Part shown: positions 55,842-64,000 of the stretch, one piece after another
How the letters are laid out: the number at the start of each line of letters is the position of its first letter
Numbering within the stretch: the stretch's first letter is position 1
Assembly (NCBI RefSeq): GCF_001613065.1
Contig: NZ_BDBQ01000070.1
Coordinates: 31,243 to 95,242, forward strand
DNA: 64,000 bases
From: Nocardia miyunensis NBRC 108239
Lineage (GTDB): Bacteria > Actinomycetota > Actinomycetes > Mycobacteriales > Mycobacteriaceae
Reading direction: 5' to 3'
Notes under the pieces: generated by a model
Database searches by the model: none
The model's input: only the letters and a program-made list of their open reading frames with translations
What the model was told of the DNA's origin: nothing
Made by a program: the position numbers and the translations under genes

Positions 55842-56720
55842 GTGACGGCCGAGGGCGACCAGACAGCGGCGGAAGATCCGATCAACGCGACAGATACGAA
55901 TGGGCAACGAAGCGAGCGAACGAGTGCACGACCGGGACGCGTAGCGGCGTTCTTCGATCTGGACAAGACGGTGATCGCCAAATCCAGTGCCTTCGTGTTC
56001 AGCAAGCCGTTCTTCGACCAGGGCCTCATCGATCGCCGGACGGTACTGGAGAGCAGTTATGCGCACTTCCTGTACATGCTCTCGGGCGCCGATCACGACC
56101 AGATGGAGCGGATGCGCGAACACCTGACCAAGATGTGCGCGGGCTGGGATGTGGCCCAGGTCCGCGCCGTGGTCGCCGAGACACTGCACGATCTGGTGGA
56201 TCCCCTGATCTACGCCGAGGCGGCCGATCTGATCGCCGACCACAAGATCCGCGGCCACGATGTGGTGATCGTCTCCGCATCCGGTGAGGAGATCGTCGCG
56301 CCCATCGCCGCCGCACTCGGTGCGACGTACACCGAAGCCACCCGCATGGTCGTCCAGGACGGTAAGTACACCGGCGAGGTCGAGTTCTACTGCTACGGCA
56401 AGGGCAAAGTCACCGCAATCGAAAAACTCAGCGCCGCAGAGGGTTACGACCTGTCCCGCTGCTACGCCTACTCCGATTCGGTGACCGATCTGCCGATGCT
56501 TTCGGCGGTGGGACACCCCACCGCGGTCAATCCGGACCGGAATCTGCGGCGTGAGGCCATCTCTCGCGACTGGCCGGTGCTGACGTTCTCCAATCCGGTC
56601 TCGCTGTGGGCGCGCATCCCGGCCCCGTCCTCGACCACCCTCGCGGCGACGATCGCGCTCGGGCTCAGCGCACTGCTGGCGGGAGCGATCAGCTACCGGC
56701 TGCTGCGCCGACGGGATTGA
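55842..56720 (+). CDS. HAD-IB family phosphatase
   Basis: A 292-residue protein (GTG start) of the SerB-like HAD-IB family: motif I FFDLDKTV, motif II VIVSASGEE, motif III and IV KGKVTAIEK and YSDSVTDLPML. A hydrophobic helix at the C-terminus (TIALGLSALLAGAISYRLL) may tether it to the membrane. Orthologue of Rv3661, divergent from ssd as in mycobacteria. It hydrolyses a phosphomonoester; the substrate is unknown, though phosphoserine or phospholipid phosphate are typical of the family. Confidence 0.9.
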   Translation: MTAEGDQTAAEDPINATDTNGQRSERTSARPGRVAAFFDLDKTVIAKSSAFVFSKPFFDQGLIDRRTVLESSYAHFLYMLSGADHDQMERMREHLTKMCAGWDVAQVRAVVAETLHDLVDPLIYAEAADLIADHKIRGHDVVIVSASGEEIVAPIAAALGATYTEATRMVVQDGKYTGEVEFYCYGKGKVTAIEKLSAAEGYDLSRCYAYSDSVTDLPMLSAVGHPTAVNPDRNLRREAISRDWPVLTFSNPVSLWARIPAPSSTTLAATIALGLSALLAGAISYRLLRRRD

Positions 56721-57143
56721 GACGAGCCGTATCGACCGTCCCGCACACCCGTCCGGGACCAGCCCGCGCGACAGGTGCACTGCACAACCTCTCCAGGGAA
56801 CCACGAAACGCCGGTTGACGTGCCGGTTTCTAAAATGTCTCCACAGGTCTTGAATGTGAGGCGGCTCACAGGTAAGAATGAATTCACGGAAGGACGGAAG
56901 GCCAGGATCGAGGCGGAAGAGAAGCGTCGAGCCCCCATCCCACCCTTCCCAGCACGGACGCCAGGCACCCACGCGGAGCACGCCGCGACAGGGCAGCAGC
57001 GTTGTGGGCCTGCGAAATTCGGGTTCTTGTCGGCGATGGCCTCGCACAGGTTGCGGGGATGAACCGGCAGGGTCCGGAGAATCGCCGAGGCCGCAGAACA
57101 CAACCCAAACAAGCACGCTTGGTAACCGGGTGGTCCGTGCTAG
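56721..57143. other. intergenic DNA between convergent genes
   Basis: 423 bp, no gene recognised, with a few stretches of low GC content (56820-56890). Confidence 0.45.
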
Positions 57144-57180
57144 CGGGCGGTGAGGTCGTCGACGACACGCCGCCCGTTTT
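57144..57180 (+). terminator. terminator between HAD and Fic-like genes
   Basis: CGGGCGG (57144-57150) pairs with CCGCCCG (57170-57176), followed by TTTT on the plus strand. It is placed between the convergent HAD and Fic-like genes, just beyond the Fic-like stop. Confidence 0.5.
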
Positions 57181-57197
57181 GGTGTGCGGCGACGGAA

Positions 57198-57938
57198 TCA
57201 GACGCTGTCGGCGATGGAGCGAGCCTCCCGAGCCCCGTCCTCGAATGCCCCGCAGCAGAACACGACCCAGCCGCCGACGCCCTCGACCGTGCCCGCGCCG
57301 AACGCGGTCGCCGCATCCAGATACGCCTGCCGCCGACGCAACCAGAACACCTCGGGCACACCCAGACTGTGCGGGTCCAGACCGCTGGACACCGAAACCA
57401 GTCGCGAGGCCGCCCGCGCCACGACACCGTCACCCGTACCGAACGGACGCAGGGCGAGCAATTCACCGTGCACCACCGCCGCGACGACGGGTGCGGGCGC
57501 ATTCGAGGTCAGTACGGTCTGCGCGAGGAGATCCAGCCGTTCGGCGATATCACCGCCCGCACGCGGACGCCCCAGCTGTTCGGGATCCTCGACCAGATCC
57601 GCGGCCGCGAGCAGATGCAGCCGGGCCAGCGCCTGCAGCGGAGCCCGCTGCCACACGCCGGCCAGGTTCTGCAGCGCTTCCCCGTCCAACGCCTGTCCGA
57701 CCCGCAACGCGCCGGTCAGAATCGGATCCCCGACGCTCCCGGGCTCGGGCAGTTCGGTACTCCCGCCATCGATCGCCGCCGAGGACCGCGCCGCACGCAC
57801 CGCGGCCTCCGCGGCCGTCGTGGGCCATCCCCGCCGATTAGCCTGATGCCGATGCACCTCGGCCAACGCGTCGCGGGCCCGATCGGCCGCATCACGCACA
57901 CCGGGCAGGTCGACCAGGGGTTGCAGGACGTCACTCAC
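57198..57938 (-). CDS. Fic-like protein with degenerate active site (Rv3662c-type)
   Basis: Start chosen at GTG 57938 (VSDVLQPLVDL). 246 residues, mostly helical. Near residue 50 SSAAIDGGSTELP resembles the inhibitory S/T-xxxE-G/N segment of Fic proteins; near residue 168 LRPFGTGDGVVAR aligns with the Fic motif HPFx(D/E)GNGRxxR, with His, Asn and Arg all replaced. The fold appears kept while the AMP-transferase residues are lost. It matches Rv3662c in position (between the HAD gene and dppD). Function unknown. It may be a scaffold or use different chemistry. Confidence 0.7.
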   Translation of the reverse strand: MSDVLQPLVDLPGVRDAADRARDALAEVHRHQANRRGWPTTAAEAAVRAARSSAAIDGGSTELPEPGSVGDPILTGALRVGQALDGEALQNLAGVWQRAPLQALARLHLLAAADLVEDPEQLGRPRAGGDIAERLDLLAQTVLTSNAPAPVVAAVVHGELLALRPFGTGDGVVARAASRLVSVSSGLDPHSLGVPEVFWLRRRQAYLDAATAFGAGTVEGVGGWVVFCCGAFEDGAREARSIADSV

Positions 57939-58265
57939 GAGTGCACACGCTACTCGAGCGCCGAACGCCTGCCGGAGGGGATCATCCTGGACCCGAGACG
58001 ACGTCTGCACAGGGTCCGGACAAAAACAGTCCCCGGTACTCACGTCTCGAGTCGTGAACTTCAGTCGTCGCTTCAGTTTCGTACTCGGGGCTGACGTGCC
58101 GGGGGCCTGGCCAGGTGCTTTCCAACTTCACATCATCTTCGGACGTCTCTTCCGATCATGTTCTGTTGTTCCGCATTCCTGGTGTATAGCTGATTCTCCT
58201 CCTCTTCTCGGCGACGTCAAGACCTGATCCGAAGAATCTTCATATCCCTACCTGCGGGTTCGTCG
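57939..58265. other. intergenic DNA between dppD and the Fic-like gene
   Basis: 327 bp, CT-rich on the plus strand near 58120-58250. It probably holds the Fic-like gene's promoter and the dpp operon's 3' end; no gene or strong stem is seen. Confidence 0.45.
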
Positions 58266-60023
58266 TCAGTGCGCACCCAGCAGGTCCCGGCCGGGGATGG
58301 CCTCGAGCAGGTTGCGGGTGTACTCCTCGCGGGGTTCGGTGAAGACCTCGTCGGTCGTGGCGGACTCGACGACCTTGCCGCTCTGCATGACCAGGACGTC
58401 GTCGGCGATCTGCCGGACGACGGCCAGGTCGTGGGTGATGAACAGGTAGGACAGGCCCAGTTCGGCCTGCAGATCGTTGAGCAGGGTCAGGATCTGGGCC
58501 TGGACCAGGACGTCCAGGGCCGAGACCGCCTCGTCGCACACCACCACCTCGGGTTCGAGGGCCAGTGCGCGGGCGATGGCGACCCGCTGACGTTGCCCGC
58601 CGGACAACTCGTTCGGATATCGGCGCATCACCGACGCGGGCAGCGCCACCTTGTCGAGCAGATCGCGCACCGTGGCCTCCCGCTGTGCCGAATCGCCGAT
58701 CCGGTGAGTGCGCAGCGGCTCCTCGATGGTGCGGTAGATCGAGTACATCGGATCCAGCGAGCCGTAAGGGTTCTGGAAGATCGGCTGCACTCGACGCCGA
58801 AAAGCGAACGCGCCCTTGCGATCCAGATCGGCGATGGACTTACCCTCGAATGTCACCGTGCCCGAGGTGGGTTCGAGCAGACCCAGCACCATCTTCGCGA
58901 CCGTCGACTTGCCCGAACCCGATTCGCCGACGATGGCCATCGTGGTCCCGCGGCCCAGGCGGAACGAAACCTCGTCCACGGCACGGAATTCCGTGGACTT
59001 CCAGGGTGATCCGCCGCGCACCTTGAACACCTTGGTGAGCCGCTCGGCGACCAGGATGTCGTCGGTGACCGACGCGACCTCGGCATCGGCCGCGGCGACC
59101 CGCTCGGCGACGTGCACGGCCCGCTCACGCACCTGTGCGCGACGGCTCACCGACGCGCGCTGCTGCGCCGCCAGCGACGGCGCGGAACTCACCAGCCGCC
59201 TGGTGTACTCGTGCTGCGGTTCCCGCAGAATCCGCAGTGCCGGACCGGATTCCACCACCCGGCCGCGATACATCACCACCAGATGTTCCGCCCGCTCCGC
59301 GGCCAGCCCCAGATCGTGGGTGATCAGCAGTACCGCCGTACCCAGCTCGGTGGTGAGTTCGTCGAGATGATCCAGGATGCGCCGCTGCACGGTGACGTCC
59401 AGCGCCGAGGTCGGTTCGTCGGCGATGAGCAGCCGGGGACGACACGCCAGCCCGATCGCGATGAGCGCGCGCTGGCACATACCACCGGAGAACTCGTGCG
59501 GATACTGGTTGACCCGGCGCGCCGCGTCCTCCATCCCCGCCTGCTCGAGCAGGGCGATCGCCTGTCGCTTCGCGTCCTTGCCGCGAGCGACACCGTTGGC
59601 CTCCAACGTTTCCCGAACCTGGAAACCGACCTTCCAGACGGGATTCAGGTTGGTCATCGGATCCTGTGGCACGAATCCGATGCCCTGGCCGCGCACCGCG
59701 ATGATCTCCTTTTTCGACGCGGACGCGAGATCCTTTCCGTCGAACAGGATTTCCCCGGAGGTGATCCGGCCGGTGCCGGGCAGCAGATCGATGATCGCGT
59801 GTGCCGTCGTCGATTTACCGGATCCGGATTCGCCGACGATCGCCACCGTCTGCCCGGGATACACGGACAGGCTCACGTCGCGAACCGCGGGCACCTGTTT
59901 GCGGTCGGCGGTGAAAGATACGTTGAGATCGCGGATTTCCAGCAGTGGACCGTCGTCGGATCGCCCGGGCTCGGCCACCTGCGCATCGGATGCCTGTGTC
60001 GCATCGGTCATTTCCGCACTCAC
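58266..60023 (-). CDS. dppD: dipeptide ABC transporter, fused double ATPase
   Basis: A 585-residue protein with two complete ABC ATPase domains, equal to DppD and DppF fused. Domain 1: Walker A GESGSGKSTTA, signature FSGGMCQRA, Walker B LLIADEPTSALD. Domain 2: Walker A GESGSGKSTVA, signature LSGGQRQRV, Walker B VVCDEAVSALD, where Glu precedes Ala instead of Pro-Thr. As in Rv3663c, the fusion supplies both nucleotide sites for one importer. It overlaps dppC by ATGA. Final gene of dppABCD. Confidence 0.95.
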   Translation of the reverse strand: MSAEMTDATQASDAQVAEPGRSDDGPLLEIRDLNVSFTADRKQVPAVRDVSLSVYPGQTVAIVGESGSGKSTTAHAIIDLLPGTGRITSGEILFDGKDLASASKKEIIAVRGQGIGFVPQDPMTNLNPVWKVGFQVRETLEANGVARGKDAKRQAIALLEQAGMEDAARRVNQYPHEFSGGMCQRALIAIGLACRPRLLIADEPTSALDVTVQRRILDHLDELTTELGTAVLLITHDLGLAAERAEHLVVMYRGRVVESGPALRILREPQHEYTRRLVSSAPSLAAQQRASVSRRAQVRERAVHVAERVAAADAEVASVTDDILVAERLTKVFKVRGGSPWKSTEFRAVDEVSFRLGRGTTMAIVGESGSGKSTVAKMVLGLLEPTSGTVTFEGKSIADLDRKGAFAFRRRVQPIFQNPYGSLDPMYSIYRTIEEPLRTHRIGDSAQREATVRDLLDKVALPASVMRRYPNELSGGQRQRVAIARALALEPEVVVCDEAVSALDVLVQAQILTLLNDLQAELGLSYLFITHDLAVVRQIADDVLVMQSGKVVESATTDEVFTEPREEYTRNLLEAIPGRDLLGAH

Positions 60024-60973
60024 CTCTTGCGCGCTTTCGGATCGAGCGCATCACGCACCGCGTCACCGAGCAGGATGAAGCTCAGCACCGTCAGCGCCAA
60101 CGCCGTCGCGGGATAGAACAGGATCGCCGAGGTGCGGATCGACTGCTGGTCGGCGGCGATGTCCGAACCCCAGGACACGACCGAACGCGGCAGTCCCACA
60201 CCGAGATACGACAGCGTCGCCTCGGTCACGATGAACACACCCAGCCAGATGGTGGCCACCACGATCAGCGGCCCGGCCGAGTTCGGCAGCACGTGCCGAA
60301 CCAGCGTCCGCAGCGGGGACACGCCCAATGCCTTTGCCGCCGTGACATATTCACTGCTCTTGGCCTGGATGACCGCACCGCGCGCGATGCGTGCGGCCTG
60401 CGGCCAGGTGAACGCGGCCAGAATCAGGATCACGGTCCAGATCGTGCGCGAATTCAGCAGCTGCATCAGCACGATCGCCGCCAGCACCAGCGGCAGCGCG
60501 AAGAAGATCTCGGCCACCCGGGACACCACCGAGTCCAGGATCCCGCCGTAGAACCCGGCGATCGCCCCGAGCGTGCCGCCGATCAGCACGAACAGGATCG
60601 CCGCGCCGATACCGCACAGCACCGAGGCCCGGGTGCCATAGATGGTGCGGGCGTAGACATCACATCCCTGTAGGTCGAAACCGAACGGATGACCCGGGCG
60701 ATGCGCGGCCATGCTCATCGCGGTATCGCAGTAGCGCGGATCCTGATCGGTGAACAGCTGCGGCCAGGCCGCGACGAGCAGCACGACCACGATCAGCAGC
60801 GCGCCGACCAGGAAGATCGGGTTGCGCCGCAACTGCCGCCAGGCATCACGCCAGATACTGGTGGGCGTACCGGCCTCGTCGACCCGGTCGATGGCCAGCA
60901 CCTCCACCTCGTCCGGCGGCGCGACGAAATACTCCTGGGTACGGCGGGTGACGCCGTAATCGTTGTCAGGCAT
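60020..60973 (-). CDS. dppC: dipeptide ABC transporter permease
   Basis: A 317-residue BPD-type permease: long cytosolic N-terminus, first helix NPIFLVGALLIVVVLLVAAW, then five more helices and the EAA loop AAKALGVSPLRTLVRHVLPN. It pairs with DppB to form the channel. It overlaps both neighbours by a few bases, so the operon is tightly coupled. Confidence 0.95.
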   Translation of the reverse strand: MPDNDYGVTRRTQEYFVAPPDEVEVLAIDRVDEAGTPTSIWRDAWRQLRRNPIFLVGALLIVVVLLVAAWPQLFTDQDPRYCDTAMSMAAHRPGHPFGFDLQGCDVYARTIYGTRASVLCGIGAAILFVLIGGTLGAIAGFYGGILDSVVSRVAEIFFALPLVLAAIVLMQLLNSRTIWTVILILAAFTWPQAARIARGAVIQAKSSEYVTAAKALGVSPLRTLVRHVLPNSAGPLIVVATIWLGVFIVTEATLSYLGVGLPRSVVSWGSDIAADQQSIRTSAILFYPATALALTVLSFILLGDAVRDALDPKARKR

Positions 60974-61892
60974 AGCGAATCCGTGGGTCGAGGGCGGCGT
61001 AGAGCAGGTCGACGACGAGGTTCGACAGCAGGAAGATGACGATCAGCACGGTGACGAACGACACCACGGTCGGCGCCTCGCCGCGGATGACCGCCTGGAA
61101 CAGTGTGCCGCCGACGCCCGGAATGTTGAAGATGCCCTCCGTGACCACCGCACCCGCCATCAGGGCGCCCAGATCGGTGCCCAGGAAGGTGATCACCGGG
61201 ACCATCGAATTGCGCAGGATGTGCACGCCGATCACCCGCCGCCGGCTCAGGCCCTTCGCCGTCGCGGTGCGCACGTAATCCGCGGTCATGTTCTCCGCCA
61301 CCGAATTCCGGGTCAGGCGCAGCACGTAGGCGAACGACAGCGACCCGAGCACGATCCCCGGCACTATCAACTGTCCCCAGGGGGCCTTGCCGGAAACGGT
61401 GACCGGCGCGATGCCCCACTTCACGCCGAGCAGGAATTGCGCGAGGAAGCCCACGACGAAAATCGGCACCGCGATGATGACCAGACTGATCACCAGCAGC
61501 GTCGAATCGAACAGTTTGCCCTTGCGAAGCCCGGCGACCAGTCCGAAGGCCACCCCGAAGACGGTCTCGACGACGAGGGCGATCACGCTGAGCCGCAACG
61601 TGATCGGGAACGCCCGAGCCAGCTCGGCCCGCACCGGACGCCCGGAGAACGCCGTGCCGAAATCGAGGGTGAAGATGCCCTTCAGATAATCCAGATACTG
61701 AATGATGAACGGCTGATCGAGATGGTAGCGAGCACGCAGTGCGGCTTCCAGCCCGGGCGTCATCGGCTTGTCACCGGCCAGCGCCCGGATCGGATCACCC
61801 GGGATGAGGAAGATCATTGCGTAAACGAGCAGCGTCGCCCCGATGAAGACGGGAATCATCTGAAGCAGCCGCCGCACGACATACCAGGCCAT
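60966..61892 (-). CDS. dppB: dipeptide ABC transporter permease
   Basis: A 308-residue permease with the DppB/OppB start (VVRRLLQMIPVFIGATLLVY), the FLIPGDP motif, six helices and the EAA loop ATAKGLSRRRVIGVHILRNS. Partner of DppC. It follows dppA after an 80-bp gap that holds a strong hairpin. Confidence 0.95.
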   Translation of the reverse strand: MAWYVVRRLLQMIPVFIGATLLVYAMIFLIPGDPIRALAGDKPMTPGLEAALRARYHLDQPFIIQYLDYLKGIFTLDFGTAFSGRPVRAELARAFPITLRLSVIALVVETVFGVAFGLVAGLRKGKLFDSTLLVISLVIIAVPIFVVGFLAQFLLGVKWGIAPVTVSGKAPWGQLIVPGIVLGSLSFAYVLRLTRNSVAENMTADYVRTATAKGLSRRRVIGVHILRNSMVPVITFLGTDLGALMAGAVVTEGIFNIPGVGGTLFQAVIRGEAPTVVSFVTVLIVIFLLSNLVVDLLYAALDPRIRYA

Positions 61893-61912
61893 GTGCGCCT
61901 CCGCGGTCGATG

Positions 61913-61963
61913 GCCGGGGCCGGGCCGATCACCCGACGGGCGGGAGATCGGCGCGGCCCCGGC
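61913..61963 (-). promoter_or_regulatory. intercistronic hairpin between dppA and dppB
   Basis: GCCGGGGCCGGGCCGAT (61913-61929) and ATCGGCGCGGCCCCGGC (61947-61963) form a 17-bp stem with one mismatch. Located after the binding-protein gene, such a stem typically reduces read-through and protects the dppA message, giving more binding protein than permease. Confidence 0.6.
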
Positions 61964-61972
61964 TCTGGGCAA

Positions 61973-63583
61973 CTAGTTCTTCTCGATGTTCTCGAAGTCG
62001 AACAGACCGGACCAGGCCAGCTTGGCCGACTTGACGTTCTGCGAATAACCGCCCGTGCCTTTGTAATCCAGCACCGGGATGTCGGCCATGTCCCGGAACA
62101 GCACGCTCTGGGCCTGGGTGATCACCTTGTAGGACTCCTCCGGCGTCGCCGCGGACTGGGCCTGGACCAGCAGGTTGTCGAACTCGGGATCGGAGTAGCC
62201 GACATCGTTGGTTTCCGAGCCGGTCTGGTACTGCGAGGTCAGGAATTCCAGCATGGACGGATAGTCGCCCTGCCAGCCGTAGCGGAACGCCTTGCCGATC
62301 GTCTTGCTGTGCACCTGATCCCGGATCTGCTTGAACGTCGGCAGCGGTGCGGCCGAGGCGTCGATGCCCAGGGTGTTCTTGATGCTGTTGGCCGTGGCCT
62401 CGACCCACGCCTGATGGGTGCCGTCCGCGTTGTAGGCGATCTCGAACTTGCCCGACCACGGCGAGATGGCGTCGGCCTGCGCCCACACCTTCTTCGCCTC
62501 GGCCGGGTTGTATTGCAGCACTTGGTTACCCGGCACATTCGGGTTGAAGCCGGGCAACGTGGTCGCGGTGAAGTCCTTCGCCGGGCCCTTGGTGCCGTGG
62601 AAGATGGTGTCGGAGATCTGCTCTCGGTTGATCGCCATCGAAATAGCCTGGCGCCGAAGCAAACCCTCCTGACCGCCGAAGTGCGGCAGCGAGCTCTGGA
62701 TGCCGATGTGCTCGCTCTGCGCGGTCGGCTTCACGATGGCGCGGTCGCCGAGGTCCTTCTTGAAGGTGGTCAGCGCGTTGTTCGGGATCCGGTCGATGGT
62801 GTCCAGATTGCCGGCGAGCAGATCGTTGTAGCCGGCCTCGTAGCTCTGGTACATCTTGAACGTCAGGCCCTTGTTCTTGGGCGGCCGGCCACCGTGGTAG
62901 CTGGGATTGGGCACCAGGTCGATCGAAACCTGGTGCTGCCAAGCGCCATTGCGCGCGAACTCGTAGGGACCGTTGCCGATCGGGTTCTCGCCGAACGCCT
63001 TCATGTCCTTGTAGGCCACGCTGGGCAGCGGATAGTACGGCGCGAAGCCGAGCTGCAGGGTGAAGTCGATCGACGGGTTCTTCAGGTCCACGGTGAAGGT
63101 GCGGTCGTCGACCACCTTCAGGCCCGACATCGTCTGCGCCTTGGGCGGATTCGAGGCGAGGTCGTCGTAGCCCTGGATCAGGCTGAACACCCAGTTCTGA
63201 TTCTGGCCGTTGGTGCTCAGGGCGCCGTAGTTCCAGGCATCGACGAACGACTTCGCCGTCACCGGTTCACCATTGGTGAATTTCCAGTCCGGCTTGATGG
63301 TGATCGTGTAGTGCTGGCGATCTGTCGAATCGATCGACTGGGCCATCTCGTCGTGCGCGTTGCCGTCGGCGTCGTAGTATTTCAGCCCGGCCCACAGCCG
63401 ATCCACGACCCGGCCACCCATGTTCTCGTTGGTATTGGTCGGGACCAACGGATTCTGCGGCTCCGAAGCGAAGGTCGTGACGACCCCCTCATCACCTCCG
63501 TCACCGGACGAACATCCGGTCAACGCCAGGCTCGTGGCCAGCAACACGGCCGCGCCCAGCGCGGTGAACGTCTTGAGTCTCAA
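61973..63583 (-). CDS. dppA: dipeptide ABC transporter substrate-binding lipoprotein
   Basis: Start chosen at TTG 63583, 6 bp after GGGAGAA; this puts a lipoprotein signal at the N-terminus (LKTFTALGAAVLLATSLALTGC with the Cys in lipobox position near residue 24). 536 residues, SBP_bac_5 family: TITIKPDWKFTNGEPVTAKS is the family signature, followed by the two-lobe body. It binds peptides outside the membrane and delivers them to DppBC. First gene of the operon and orthologue of Rv3666c. Confidence 0.93.
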   Translation of the reverse strand: MRLKTFTALGAAVLLATSLALTGCSSGDGGDEGVVTTFASEPQNPLVPTNTNENMGGRVVDRLWAGLKYYDADGNAHDEMAQSIDSTDRQHYTITIKPDWKFTNGEPVTAKSFVDAWNYGALSTNGQNQNWVFSLIQGYDDLASNPPKAQTMSGLKVVDDRTFTVDLKNPSIDFTLQLGFAPYYPLPSVAYKDMKAFGENPIGNGPYEFARNGAWQHQVSIDLVPNPSYHGGRPPKNKGLTFKMYQSYEAGYNDLLAGNLDTIDRIPNNALTTFKKDLGDRAIVKPTAQSEHIGIQSSLPHFGGQEGLLRRQAISMAINREQISDTIFHGTKGPAKDFTATTLPGFNPNVPGNQVLQYNPAEAKKVWAQADAISPWSGKFEIAYNADGTHQAWVEATANSIKNTLGIDASAAPLPTFKQIRDQVHSKTIGKAFRYGWQGDYPSMLEFLTSQYQTGSETNDVGYSDPEFDNLLVQAQSAATPEESYKVITQAQSVLFRDMADIPVLDYKGTGGYSQNVKSAKLAWSGLFDFENIEKN

Positions 63584-63975
63584 CGCAGTTCTCCCGTTTC
63601 GTGCGGAGCGAGGCAGACGGCGACGCGTGTGGAGATCGTCCGGCACTGGTCGTTCGTCCACCTCAGGTGAATCGGACAGTAGCCATACAACCGGTTGTTG
63701 TCAGCGGATCGACCCTGGTTCGTCGGTCTTGTTAGCAAACCAGCAACATCAACGACGCATTGGATCCGGTTCGGGTAACACCTTGCACAATCGCCTTGGC
63801 ACTGCGACGAGTTCGCGATCCGTTCACCGCACTCGCATCGCAGGTGGCCGGAGGTCCGGCGAAATCGGTGCGACGCCGACCGACAGGACCTGACCACAGC
63901 GCAGGTCACGGTCCGTTACTGTCGGAATGTGGCCGCGCTCACCCCCGGCCGGAAGCATGCGACAGAAGAGGCGAG
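63584..63975. other. divergent promoter region, dppA/acs
   Basis: About 390 bp between the divergent dppA and the next gene. No clear operator or hairpin seen. Confidence 0.5.
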
Positions 63976-64000
63976 ATGACCGAGAACACCGCTGATCACC
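63976..64000 (+). CDS. acs: start of probable acetyl-CoA synthetase (3' partial)
   Basis: AAGAGGCGAG precedes ATG 63976; the visible codons give MTENTADH. Only eight residues are in the window. The name is inferred solely from the M. tuberculosis order, where Rv3667 (acs) is divergent from dppA. Confidence 0.35.

Overview
The window is high-GC actinobacterial chromosome, most likely Nocardia or a close relative in the Mycobacteriales. Four things point there: a six-gene mce operon, a topoisomerase I with a long Lys/Ala tail, SARP/AfsR and cytochrome P450 families, and above all a right half (about 40.8-64 kb) that repeats the gene order I know from Mycobacterium tuberculosis Rv3644c-Rv3667. 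That order is holB, topA, cspA, MrfA-like helicase, tad/flp pilus genes, ssd, HAD hydrolase, a Fic-like protein, dppDCBA, then the first codons of a probable acs.

The left 40 kb is accessory DNA. It opens inside a giant multi-effector protein (at least 3470 residues, 5' end outside the window). This carries ADP-ribosyltransferase, HopA1-like, OTU-like, calpain-like, two protein-glutaminase-like and a terminal papain-fold toxin domain, followed by a small putative immunity gene. Next come an actinobacterial DNA-binding regulator flanked by an intact nine-repeat IPT/TIG gene and a broken copy of it. Both IPT loci are preceded by 10-bp-period CGAAAACGGA iterons.

From 15.5 to 23.1 kb lies a DrrAB-type ABC exporter, an AfsR/SARP regulator with an NB-ARC ATPase and TPRs, a DUF4097 beta-repeat protein, and a ferredoxin/P450 pair. 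Three promoters here share the same architecture: TCAG elements at 11-bp phase, ending exactly 18 bp before a GTA -10-like box. That looks like one regulon controlled by the resident SARP.

From 23.2 to 35.95 kb the DNA is bounded by about 100-bp direct repeats. Each repeat holds the tRNA-Thr promoter and the 5' half of tRNA-Thr; the right copy is the intact tRNA. Inside are hydrolase debris, two more P450s, a possible group II intron scar, a mceA-F operon with no yrbE permease genes, and a TetR regulator. Recombination between the repeats would remove this segment and leave one intact tRNA, so I read it as a genomic island.

From 36 to 40.3 kb come a CYTH protein, a hypothetical protein, a degenerate family-5 glycosidase and a secreted esterase. 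The core block then starts. Within it I note a frameshifted DinB/DUF664 gene next to holB, a tad locus split by non-coding spacers, a structured intergenic RNA candidate at the position of mycobacterial Ms1/MTS2823, and a Fic protein with a destroyed motif.

All assignments come from reading sequence and motifs. No database search was run.
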